The position numbers were made by a program, and so were the translations under genes. 64,000 nt of DNA from Kytococcus schroeteri (lineage in GTDB: Bacteria; Actinomycetota; Actinomycetes; Actinomycetales; Dermatophilaceae). The DNA lies in contig NZ_JBHLVH010000019.1 in the NCBI RefSeq assembly GCF_042433515.1, forward strand, positions 1 to 64,000, written 5' to 3'. A model generated the notes under the pieces. The model worked only from the letters and a program-made list of their open reading frames with translations, was not told where the DNA came from and searched no databases. Of the stretch, positions 55,828-64,000 are shown piece by piece. Position 1 is the stretch's first letter; every line of letters begins with the position of its first letter.

Positions 55828-57657
55828 GTGCGCGTCGCCACCGGCCGGTCGTCCACCGACCTGCTCACGGAGCAGGTCTCCGGCGTGGAGGCCCTCGCGG
55901 TGGTGTGGCGCGGCATCCGCCGGGAGCCCGGCTGGTTCACCCTGGCCGTGCTCGGCTCCGTGGTCTGGGCGGGGTCCATCGTCGGGGTTTCCCGCGCCGT
56001 CGGCTGGGCGGTGGAGCACGTCGTCGAGCCGGCCGCCGGGCAGGGTTCGGTCACCTGGCGGGCGGCCCTCACCGGCTTCGCCGTCGTCCTGGGCGCCTAC
56101 CTCCTCCAGGCGGCCTCGATGCTGGTGCGGCGCCTCTCGGCGGGCCTCGTGACCTTCCGGCTGGGTGCCACCTACCGGCGGCTCGTCACGGACGCCTACC
56201 TGCGCCTGCCGCTCTCGTGGCACCGGCGGCACCCGGGCGGGCAGCTGCTGAGCAACGCCAACGCCGACGTCGACACCACCTGGCGCATCTTCATGCCCCT
56301 GCCCATGTTCGTCGGAGTGCTCTTCCTGCTGGTCTTCGCGGGGGTCTCGATGTACCTGGTGGACCCCCTGCTGGCCGCGGTGGGGGCCGTCGTCTTCCCC
56401 GTGCTGGCGGCGCTGAACATCTGGTACCAGCGGGTGATGTCGCCCCGGGCGCAGACCACCCAGGAGCTGCGCGGCGAGGTCTCGCGGGTGGCGCACGAGA
56501 GCTTCGAGGCCGGGCTGCTCGTGAAGTCGATGGGGCGGGAGGACGCCGAGGCCGGGCGCTTCGGTGCCAGCGCCACCGACCTGCGCGACGCGGCGGTCTC
56601 CATGGGCCGGGTCCGTGGCCTGTTCGACCCCCTCATCGAGGCCCTGCCGCAGGTGGGCACCCTGGCCGTGCTCGTGGTGGGCACCTGGCGGGCGTCCCAC
56701 GGGCACGTGAGCACCGGCGAGGTGGTGCAGGTGGCCTATCTGTTCACCATGATGGCCATGCCGGTGCGGGCCCTGGGCTGGACGCTCTCGGAGGCCCCGG
56801 CATCGGCGGTGGGCTGGCGACGGGTGCAGGCCGTGCTCACGGCCCCGACCGGTCCGGCGGCCGGGACCCGCCGGCTGCCGGGGACGGGCGGGCTCGCGGT
56901 GCGCGTGCGCGGACTCGTCCACGCCCACGAGGACGCCTCGGACGACCCGGCGCTGCGGGGCGTGGACCTCGACCTGCCGGCGGGCTCCACGGTGGCGCTC
57001 GTGGGGGCCACCGGGGCGGGGAAGTCGACGCTCGCCTCGGCGGCGCTCGGACTCGTGCGGCCGACCGCGGGCACCATCGAGTACGACGGGGTGCCGCTGG
57101 AGGAGGTGGCGCCCGAGGCCCTCGTGGGGGCGGCCTCCCTGGTGGAGCAGACGGCCTTCCTCTTCGACGACACGGTCCGCTTCAACGTGGCCCTGGGCGC
57201 CGACCTCGGCGACGAGGAGCTCTGGGCCGCCCTGGAGCTCGCACAGGCGGCCGACTTCGTGCGCGCCCTGCCCGACGGGCTCGACCAGCAGGTGGGGGAG
57301 CGGGGCGGCTCGCTCTCCGGCGGTCAGCGCCAGCGCATCGCCCTGGCCCGCGCCGTGGTCCGCCGCCCGCGGTTCCTCGTCCTCGACGACGCCACGAGCG
57401 CCCTCGACCCGGCGGTGGAGCAGGCCGTGCTCTCCCGGCTGCGGGAGGCCCGGGCGGGCATGACGGTGCTCGTGGTGGCCTACCGCATGGCCACCATTGC
57501 GCTGGCGGACACGGTCGCCTACCTCGAGGACGGCCGGGTGGTGGCCACCGGCTCTCACGCCGAGCTCATGGCCAGCCAGCCCGGCTACGCCCGCGTGGTG
57601 GGGGCCTACGCCGTCGACCACGCCCAGCGGCAGGAGCAGGACGGGGGCCGGGCATGA
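55828..57657 (+). CDS. ABC exporter half-transporter with degenerate ATP site (subunit 1)
   Basis: A 609-residue ABC exporter: an N-terminal six-helix membrane domain (about 30-330) fused to an ATPase. Walker A is GATGAGKST and the signature is canonical (SLSGGQRQRIALARAVV). The catalytic Glu after Walker B is Asp (FLVLDDATSALD), and the switch His is Tyr (VVAYRMATIA). These are hallmarks of the degenerate partner in heterodimeric exporters. GTG 55828 has GGAGG upstream and is preferred over the open frame from 55384. The stop overlaps the partner's ATG. Mycobacterial Rv1272c/Rv1273c is a comparable pair (recalled, not compared). Confidence 0.92.
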   Translation: MRVATGRSSTDLLTEQVSGVEALAVVWRGIRREPGWFTLAVLGSVVWAGSIVGVSRAVGWAVEHVVEPAAGQGSVTWRAALTGFAVVLGAYLLQAASMLVRRLSAGLVTFRLGATYRRLVTDAYLRLPLSWHRRHPGGQLLSNANADVDTTWRIFMPLPMFVGVLFLLVFAGVSMYLVDPLLAAVGAVVFPVLAALNIWYQRVMSPRAQTTQELRGEVSRVAHESFEAGLLVKSMGREDAEAGRFGASATDLRDAAVSMGRVRGLFDPLIEALPQVGTLAVLVVGTWRASHGHVSTGEVVQVAYLFTMMAMPVRALGWTLSEAPASAVGWRRVQAVLTAPTGPAAGTRRLPGTGGLAVRVRGLVHAHEDASDDPALRGVDLDLPAGSTVALVGATGAGKSTLASAALGLVRPTAGTIEYDGVPLEEVAPEALVGAASLVEQTAFLFDDTVRFNVALGADLGDEELWAALELAQAADFVRALPDGLDQQVGERGGSLSGGQRQRIALARAVVRRPRFLVLDDATSALDPAVEQAVLSRLREARAGMTVLVVAYRMATIALADTVAYLEDGRVVATGSHAELMASQPGYARVVGAYAVDHAQRQEQDGGRA

Positions 57658-59471
57658 GCACGCGGACGCAGGAACCTCTCGAGCAGGGCCGTGGGTCGCG
57701 GATCGGTGTCTCCGAGGCGGGGACGCTCGCCACGGTCCGACGTGGCCTCGCGCTCTCCCCGGAGCTCACGCGCGGGTTCGGGCTCACGCTCTTCCTCGCG
57801 GGGCTGGCCACCCTCGGACGCCTCGCGGTGCCCGTGGCCGTGCAGCAGGGCACCGACCACGGGCTGCTCGCCGAGGGCGGCCCCGACGTCCGGTACACCC
57901 TGCTCATGGCCGGCGCCACGGCCCTGGTGGTGGTGCTGCTCTCGGCGGCCACCTACGCCGTCAACGTGCGGCTGTTCACGGCGGCCGAGAGCGGGCTGGC
58001 CACCTTGCGCACCCGCGCCTTCCGCCACATCCACGACCTCTCGGTGCTCACCCAGAGCACGGAGCGGCGCGGTGCGTTGGTCTCCCGTGTGACCAGTGAC
58101 GTCGACACCATCAGCCAGTTCGTGCAGTTCGGCGGCATCATGCTCATCCTGTCCGTGGGGCAGGTGCTGGCCGTGACCGTGCTCATGGTGCTCTACAGCC
58201 CGTGGCTCGCCCTGACCGTGTGGCTGACCTTCCTCCCGATGCTGCTGGGCATCCGCCGCCTGCAGCCGTTCGTGGGACGCGGGTACACCCGGGTGCGCGA
58301 GCGGGTCGGCACCATGCTGGGCGCCATCACCGAGTCGATCGCCGGCGCCTCCACCATCCGGGCCTACGGCATCCAGCAGGTCACGCGGGAGCGCACCACC
58401 GAGGCCGTGCTCGCCCACCGGGCCGCGGCCGTCCGGGCCCAGACCCGCACCGTGACCGTCTTCACCCTGGGCATGCTCTCCTCCGGCGTCGCGGTGGCCG
58501 CGGTGGTGGGCGTGGGCGCCCTGCTCGTGGGGCGCGGCTGGATCAGCCTCGGCGAGATGGTGGCCTTCGTCTTCCTGGTGCAGCTGTTCACCGCCCCGGT
58601 CAACCAGGCCACGGAGATCCTCAACGAGCTGCAGAACGCCGTGGCCTGCTGGCGGCGCGTCATCGGCATCATCGACACCCCGGCCGACGTGGCCGACCCC
58701 GCGGACGGCGTCGAGAGCCACCGCGGCCCGGCCACCGTGACCTTCGAGGGGGTGTCCTTCGCCTACCCCCGCAGCGGGCGGGTGCTCCACGAGGTCGACC
58801 TGGCCTTCGAGGCCGGGCGGCGGCACGCCATCGTGGGGGAGACGGGGTCGGGCAAGACGACCGTGGCCAAGCTCATGACCCGGCTGCAGGACCCGGCCGA
58901 GGGCGCGGTGCGCCTCGACGGCGTGGACCTGCGGCAGATCACCTTCGCCTCGCTGCGGCGGCGCATCGTGCTCGTGCCCCAGGAGGGCTTCCTCTTCGAC
59001 ACCACGCTCGCGGAGAACCTGCGCTTCGCCGCGCCAGAGGCCACCGACGCCGAGCTGCTGGCGGCGGCCGACGAGCTGGACCTGCGGGACTGGGTGGACA
59101 CCCTGCCGGCGGGCCTGGGGACCCCCGTGGGGCAGGCCGGGGAGTCGCTCTCGGCGGGGGAGCGTCAGCTCGTCGCCCTGCTGCGGGCCCGGCTGGCCGA
59201 CCCGGACCTGCTCGTGCTCGACGAGTCGACCTCCGCGGTCGACCCCGGCACGGAGGTGCGCGTGCAGCGGGCGCTCGAGCAGCTCACGCAGGGGCGCACG
59301 TCCGTGGCCATCGCGCACCGTCTGTCGACCGCCGAGAACGCCGACGTGGTGGTCGTGATGGACTCGGGCCACGTCGAGGCGGTGGGGCACCACCGCGAGG
59401 TGCTCGCCGCGAGCCCGACCTACCAACGCCTGCACGCCTCCTGGGCGGCGCAGCGAGAGGACGTGAGATGA
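57654..59471 (+). CDS. ABC exporter half-transporter with intact catalytic residues (subunit 2)
   Basis: The 605-residue partner. The six-helix membrane domain is followed by an ATPase with Walker A GETGSGKTT, Walker B LLVLDESTSAVD (catalytic Glu present) and switch IAHRLST (His present). Its signature is altered, LSAGERQ instead of LSGGQRQ. Together the two chains would form one competent ATP site (this Walker A/B with the partner's signature) and one degenerate site. The substrate is unknown; lipids or drugs are usual. ATGA overlaps link both neighbours. Confidence 0.92.
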   Translation: MSTRTQEPLEQGRGSRIGVSEAGTLATVRRGLALSPELTRGFGLTLFLAGLATLGRLAVPVAVQQGTDHGLLAEGGPDVRYTLLMAGATALVVVLLSAATYAVNVRLFTAAESGLATLRTRAFRHIHDLSVLTQSTERRGALVSRVTSDVDTISQFVQFGGIMLILSVGQVLAVTVLMVLYSPWLALTVWLTFLPMLLGIRRLQPFVGRGYTRVRERVGTMLGAITESIAGASTIRAYGIQQVTRERTTEAVLAHRAAAVRAQTRTVTVFTLGMLSSGVAVAAVVGVGALLVGRGWISLGEMVAFVFLVQLFTAPVNQATEILNELQNAVACWRRVIGIIDTPADVADPADGVESHRGPATVTFEGVSFAYPRSGRVLHEVDLAFEAGRRHAIVGETGSGKTTVAKLMTRLQDPAEGAVRLDGVDLRQITFASLRRRIVLVPQEGFLFDTTLAENLRFAAPEATDAELLAAADELDLRDWVDTLPAGLGTPVGQAGESLSAGERQLVALLRARLADPDLLVLDESTSAVDPGTEVRVQRALEQLTQGRTSVAIAHRLSTAENADVVVVMDSGHVEAVGHHREVLAASPTYQRLHASWAAQREDVR

Positions 59472-60013
59472 CCAAGTCCCGTGTCGTGCTGACCGGCCTG
59501 GCCCTGTGCGGCCTGCTGGGCGTGCTGCTGACGACCACCTGGGTGTCCGGGACGCCCAGCGGGGGTCTCGGGGGCGGTGCTCCGGTGGAGCTCACGGGCT
59601 CCGAGGCCAGCAGCCTGGTGCGCCCCGCTCTGTTCACCGCCGTGGCGGGCCTGCTCGTCGCCGCCTTCCTGGGGCCGGTGGCGCGCCGGGTGGCCGGGGT
59701 GGTGGTGACGCTCTCGGGGCTGGCCGTGGCCTGGGCGGCCGCCGCCCTGCTGCTGGACCCCGAGGGGCCGGTCACCGCCCGCGCGGCCGAGGACTGGGGC
59801 CTGGCCGGCAGCGCCTCGGTGCACGCCGATGCGACCGCCTCCTGGGCGCCCTGGGTGGCGGCCCTGCTCGGCGTCCTGCTCGCCCTGGTGGGCGTGGCCG
59901 TCCTGGTGGCCCGCTGGCAGGGACTCGGCGCCCGGTACGAGCGCCGGGGGCAGGCGACCCGGACGGAGGAGCCCCTGTGGGACAGCCTCAGCCGCGGCGA
60001 GGACCCGACCTGA
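59468..60013 (+). CDS. tryptophan-associated transmembrane protein
   Basis: A 181-residue membrane protein with about four segments (e.g. VLTGLALCGLLGVLLTTTWV near the N-terminus), matching the Trp_oprn_chp family found next to trp genes in actinobacteria. Function unknown; a role in tryptophan uptake is speculated in the family. The ATG overlaps the ABC exporter stop, which ties the exporter and trp genes into one transcript unless separate promoters exist. Confidence 0.82.
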   Translation: MTKSRVVLTGLALCGLLGVLLTTTWVSGTPSGGLGGGAPVELTGSEASSLVRPALFTAVAGLLVAAFLGPVARRVAGVVVTLSGLAVAWAAAALLLDPEGPVTARAAEDWGLAGSASVHADATASWAPWVAALLGVLLALVGVAVLVARWQGLGARYERRGQATRTEEPLWDSLSRGEDPT

Positions 60014-60019
60014 GATACT
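60014..60019 (+). promoter_or_regulatory. possible -10 box before the HGxxPAAW gene
   Basis: GATACT, one mismatch from TATACT, directly after the previous stop codon and 38 bases before the next ATG. The ribosome site GAGAGGA follows. Weak evidence for a promoter for the trpCBA unit. Confidence 0.3.
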
Positions 60020-60057
60020 GACCCGAGCGCAACCCGCACGTCCCGAGAGGAACACCC

Positions 60058-60312
60058 ATGACCCAGGCCCCGCACGCCCCGCAGCACCCCACCCGTCTGC
60101 CCGAGCCGCCGGAGGTCCACGAGGACCACGGCCACAGCACCGCGGCGTGGACCGGCACGATCCTCATGATCGTGGGCTCCGTCGTCATCGCGCTGGGCAT
60201 CGTGCTGCCGAACGACGTGATGACCTACGCCGGTGTGGCCCTCACCGTCGTCGGTGCGCTCGCCTGGCCGATCATGGCCAAGATGGGGTTCGGCAGCAAG
60301 CACGGCCAGTGA
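60058..60312 (+). CDS. HGxxPAAW family small membrane protein
   Basis: An 84-residue protein with two membrane segments (about 31-50 and 57-73) and the motif HGHSTAAWT, a variant of HGxxPAAW in which Thr replaces Pro. The family sits just upstream of trpC in many actinobacteria; its function is unknown. Its stop overlaps the trpC GTG. Confidence 0.82.
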   Translation: MTQAPHAPQHPTRLPEPPEVHEDHGHSTAAWTGTILMIVGSVVIALGIVLPNDVMTYAGVALTVVGALAWPIMAKMGFGSKHGQ

Positions 60313-61135
60313 GCGGCACGGTGCTGGACGCCATCGTCGACGGCGTCCGCGAGGACGTCGCCGCACGAGAGCGTGCAGTGCCCCTGAACGCCCTGGGCGA
60401 GGCCGCGGTGGCCCCGCCCCGCCCCGTCCTGGAGGCTCTCCGCACGCCGGGCGCCTCGCTCATCGCGGAGATCAAGCGCCGCAGCCCGAGCAAGGGCGAC
60501 CTGGCGCCGATCGGGGAGCCTGCCGACCTGGCCCGCACCTACGCCGGCGTCGGGGCCGCGGCCATCTCCGTGCTCACCGAGGAGCGCCGCTTCGGCGGGT
60601 CCCTGCAGGACCTCGTGGCCGTCCGCGCCGCGGTGGACACGCCGCTGCTGCGCAAGGACTTCCTCGTCGGGGAGTACCAGGTCCGTGAGGCCCGCGCCGC
60701 CGGGGCCGACCTCGTGCTGCTCATCGTGGCCGCCCTGGACCAGCCCCTCCTGGCCGACCTGCTGGCCCTGACGCACGAGCTCGGCATGGAGGCCCTCGTG
60801 GAGGTGCACGACGAGGAGGAGCTCGAGTGCGCCGTCACGGTGGGCAGCCGCATCATCGGCGTGAACACTCGCAACCTGAAGACCCTCGAGGTGGACCCTG
60901 CCACCCCCGCCCGCCTCGTGCCGCAGGTGCCCGGTGGCGTGGTGGCCGTGAGCGAGTCCGGCATCCGCACCCCGCAGGACGTGCGCACCGCCGTGTCCGC
61001 CGGTGCCCGCGCCGTGCTCGTGGGCGAGGCGCTGGTCACCGCCGCCGACCCGGCCGCGGCCGCCGCGGGGCTCGTCGCGGCGGGTGCCGCCCCGGCCGAC
61101 CCCACCCCCTCCGACCGGATGGGAGGAACCAGCCG

Positions 61136-61139
<4 letters not shown>
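60309..61139 (+). CDS. trpC: indole-3-glycerol phosphate synthase
   Basis: A 276-residue TIM barrel making indole glycerol phosphate. It has LIAEIKRRSPSKGDL, the LRKDFLVGEYQVREA segment and GVNTRNLKTLEVD. GTG 60309 overlaps the previous stop; GTG 60321 is possible. No trpF is present, consistent with actinobacteria using PriA/HisA for that step. The stop overlaps trpB. Confidence 0.95.
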
Positions 61140-62388
<1,249 letters not shown>

Positions 62389-62392
<4 letters not shown>

Positions 62393-63273
62393 GCAACCTG
62401 CTGGACGAGCGCTTCGCCGCCTGCCGCGAGGCGGGCCGGGCGGCCTTGGTGGTCTACCTGCCGGTGGGCTTCCCCGACGTGGAGACCTCCCGGGCCGCGA
62501 TGGTGGCCGCCGTGGAGGCCGGCGCCGACGTCATCGAGATCGGCATCCCGTACACCGACCCGGTCATGGACGGCCCCGTCATCCAGGACGCCGCCGACCG
62601 CGCCCTCGAGCAGGGGGCCAGCGTGGACGATGCCCTGGAGTGCGCCCGCGCCGTCGTGGACGCCGGGGGCGTGCCGGTGGTCATGAGCTACTGGAACCCG
62701 CTGCTGGCCCGGGGCGTGGAGCGCCTCGCCGGCGAGCTGGCCGGGGCCGGGGTGGCAGGTGTGATCCTGCCGGACCTGCCGCCCGAGGCCGCCGGTGCCT
62801 GGCACGCCGCGGCCGCGGAGCACGGCCTGGCCACCACCCACCTCGTGGCGCCGAGCACCACCCCGGAGCGGGCGGCCACCATCACGGCGGCGTGCAGCGG
62901 CTTCGTCTACGCCGCGAGCACCATGGGCGTCACCGGCGCCCGGGCCACGGTCTCCCACGCCGCCGAGCAGGTGGTGGAGCGGATCCGTGCCGTGAGCGAC
63001 CTGCCCATCGGGCTGGGTCTGGGCGTGTCGTCCGGCGAGCAGGCCCGTGAGGTCGCGCGCTACGCCGATGGCGTGATCGTCGGGTCGGCGGTCGTTGCCG
63101 CGCTCGGGGCCGACAGCGGCCTGGACGGCAACGCGGCGCGCGAGGCGGACCCCGCCGCTCCGGACACCGCCTCCGTGGGAGCATCGGCTCCCAGCGGGCA
63201 GTCAGGTTCCGTTCCTACCTTCCCCCGCATGACGGCGCTGGTGCGTGAGTTGGCCGGCGCCCTGGACCACTGA
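62389..63273 (+). CDS. trpA: tryptophan synthase alpha subunit
   Basis: A 294-residue TIM barrel releasing indole for TrpB. Catalytic Glu is in VIEIGIPYTDP and catalytic Asp in GVILPDLPPE. After the phosphate-binding ADGVIVGSAVV there is an unusual insert of about 40 residues rich in Ala, Ser, Asp and Pro before the final helix. The ATG overlaps the trpB stop. Confidence 0.95.
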
Positions 63274-63287
63274 TCAGGAGAACTCGC

Positions 63288-64000
63288 ATGCCCGTGGACA
63301 CCTCGCCCCGCCCCAGCAGCGCCCACCGACCGAAGAACTCCTCCGGCGGGGGCGTGAGCAAGGCGCTCATCGCCCTCATCGCCGCCCTGCTCGTCGCCGC
63401 CCTCGTGGTGGTGGGCATCTGGGCCTTCGGCAAGAAGGACGACAAGCCCTCCTCCGACGAGAGCAGCACCTCCACCTCGTCGGGCGATGGGTCGGCCGCC
63501 CCGGCCAAGACGCCCAAGGGAATGAAGGCCGACAAGACCGGTGTGGTCGTGGGTAAGGCAGGCCGCCCGGAACTCGCCATCTTCGAGGACTTCCAGTGCC
63601 CCGGGTGCAAGGGCTTCGAGGACATGCTCGGTGAGGGCATCAGCCAGCGCGTCGACGAGGGCAAGCTCCAGGTGACCTACCACCCGAAGACCTTCCTCGA
63701 CAACAACTTCCCCGGTGAGCACTCCACCCGCGCCGCGTCGGCCGCGTACTGCGCGCAGGACGCCGGCAAGTTCCGCGAGTACCACAACACGGTGTTCAAG
63801 AACCAGCCCGAGAAGGAGGGCGACGGCTGGACCGACGACGACCTCAAGCGCTTCGGCAAGGACGCCGGCATCGAGGGCGACGCGCTGAAGACCTTCGAGA
63901 AGTGCGTGGACGACAAGACCTACGCCGACTACGCCCTGAAGTCCGAGCAGTACTCCAACGAGCTCGGTGTGACCGGCACCCCGACCGTCTACCTCAACGG
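63288..64000 (+). CDS. membrane-anchored DsbA-like thioredoxin-fold protein (cut by window end)
   Basis: At least 237 residues. A short cytoplasmic N-terminus is followed by one membrane anchor (ALIALIAALLVAALVVVGIW). A Ser/Thr/Asp-rich linker then leads to an extracytoplasmic DsbA-type thioredoxin domain with active site CPGC in FEDFQCPGCKGFE. The cis-Pro loop GVTGTPTVYLNG is at the window edge. Two more Cys (in AAYCAQDAG and FEKCVDD) may pair. Probable role: disulfide formation or reduction outside the membrane. The ATG has CAGGAG upstream and lies 14 bases after trpA. Confidence 0.9.
   Translation, partial: MPVDTSPRPSSAHRPKNSSGGGVSKALIALIAALLVAALVVVGIWAFGKKDDKPSSDESSTSTSSGDGSAAPAKTPKGMKADKTGVVVGKAGRPELAIFEDFQCPGCKGFEDMLGEGISQRVDEGKLQVTYHPKTFLDNNFPGEHSTRAASAAYCAQDAGKFREYHNTVFKNQPEKEGDGWTDDDLKRFGKDAGIEGDALKTFEKCVDDKTYADYALKSEQYSNELGVTGTPTVYLN

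Noticed and set aside
60014..60057. A trp leader peptide or attenuator
   Set aside because: The gap is 44 bases, with no Trp codon run and no terminator.

Overview
The window is a high-GC actinobacterial chromosome segment. Supporting signs are the very high GC in every gene, frequent GTG starts, ATGA/GTGA gene overlaps, an mIHF gene, a helicase-degenerate PriA, an HGxxPAAW-type small protein and a mycothiol-family (DinB/MDMPI) protein. The housekeeping order (alaS-ruvX-mltG-aroE-aroC-aroK-aroB ... efp-nusB-pyrR-pyrBC-carAB-pyrF-mihF-gmk-rpoZ-coaBC-metK-priA-fmt-rsmB-rpe ... trpCBA) fits Micrococcales or a close relative. I cannot name the genus.

Layout. 1-370: 3' end of 23S rRNA, spacer, 5S rRNA and rRNA terminator. 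448-6724: small ORF, tlyA, nadK, recN, pyrG, Nudix. 6741-8815: aspS behind an apparent T-box leader specific for tRNA-Asp. 8849-11130: GNAT (minus) and rarA (plus). 11281-17536: a peptide ABC-transporter operon in the unusual order C-A-B-D-F. 17671-25861: alaS, ruvX, mltG, aroE, aroC and an aroK/aroB reading frame interrupted by 77 N; the two enzymes look fused. 25962-33819 (minus): a second, paralogous peptide ABC operon (A-B-C-D-F) and an FMN glutamate-synthase-family gene, sitting between aroB and efp. 33985-43341: efp, nusB and the pyr operon with a PyrR-binding RNA over the pyrR ribosome binding site. 43398-52695: mihF, gmk, rpoZ, coaBC, metK, priA, fmt, rsmB, rpe. 52692-55690: PH-domain protein, then a minus-strand trio (aromatic-acid-exporter-like membrane protein, P-loop kinase, TIGR03085-like protein). 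55828-59471: a heterodimeric ABC exporter with one degenerate ATP site. 59468-63273: trp-associated membrane protein, HGxxPAAW-like protein, trpC, trpB, trpA. 63288 to the edge: membrane-anchored DsbA-like protein, truncated by the window.

How the genes work together. Most of the window is core metabolism and information processing: pyrimidine synthesis (pyrR-B-C-carA-carB-F plus pyrG; no pyrD here), shikimate and tryptophan synthesis (aroE, aroC, aroKB, trpCBA; no trpE or trpD here), translation (aspS, alaS, efp, fmt, rsmB, tlyA), CoA and SAM synthesis, and DNA repair or restart (recN, rarA, priA). The accessory parts are the two oligopeptide uptake operons and the lipid/drug-type ABC exporter pair.

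Regulation seen in sequence. Several start codons lie 6-9 bases downstream of a TANNNT -10 box, so these mRNAs are probably leaderless (small ORF at 448, pyrG, rarA, aroC, fmt, and the FMN glutamate-synthase-family gene). No phage, IS element, CRISPR array, tRNA or overtly novel defence system was found. The most notable items are the aspS T-box, the AroK-AroB fusion, the asymmetric ABC exporter and the operator-like repeats at the peptide-transport operons.
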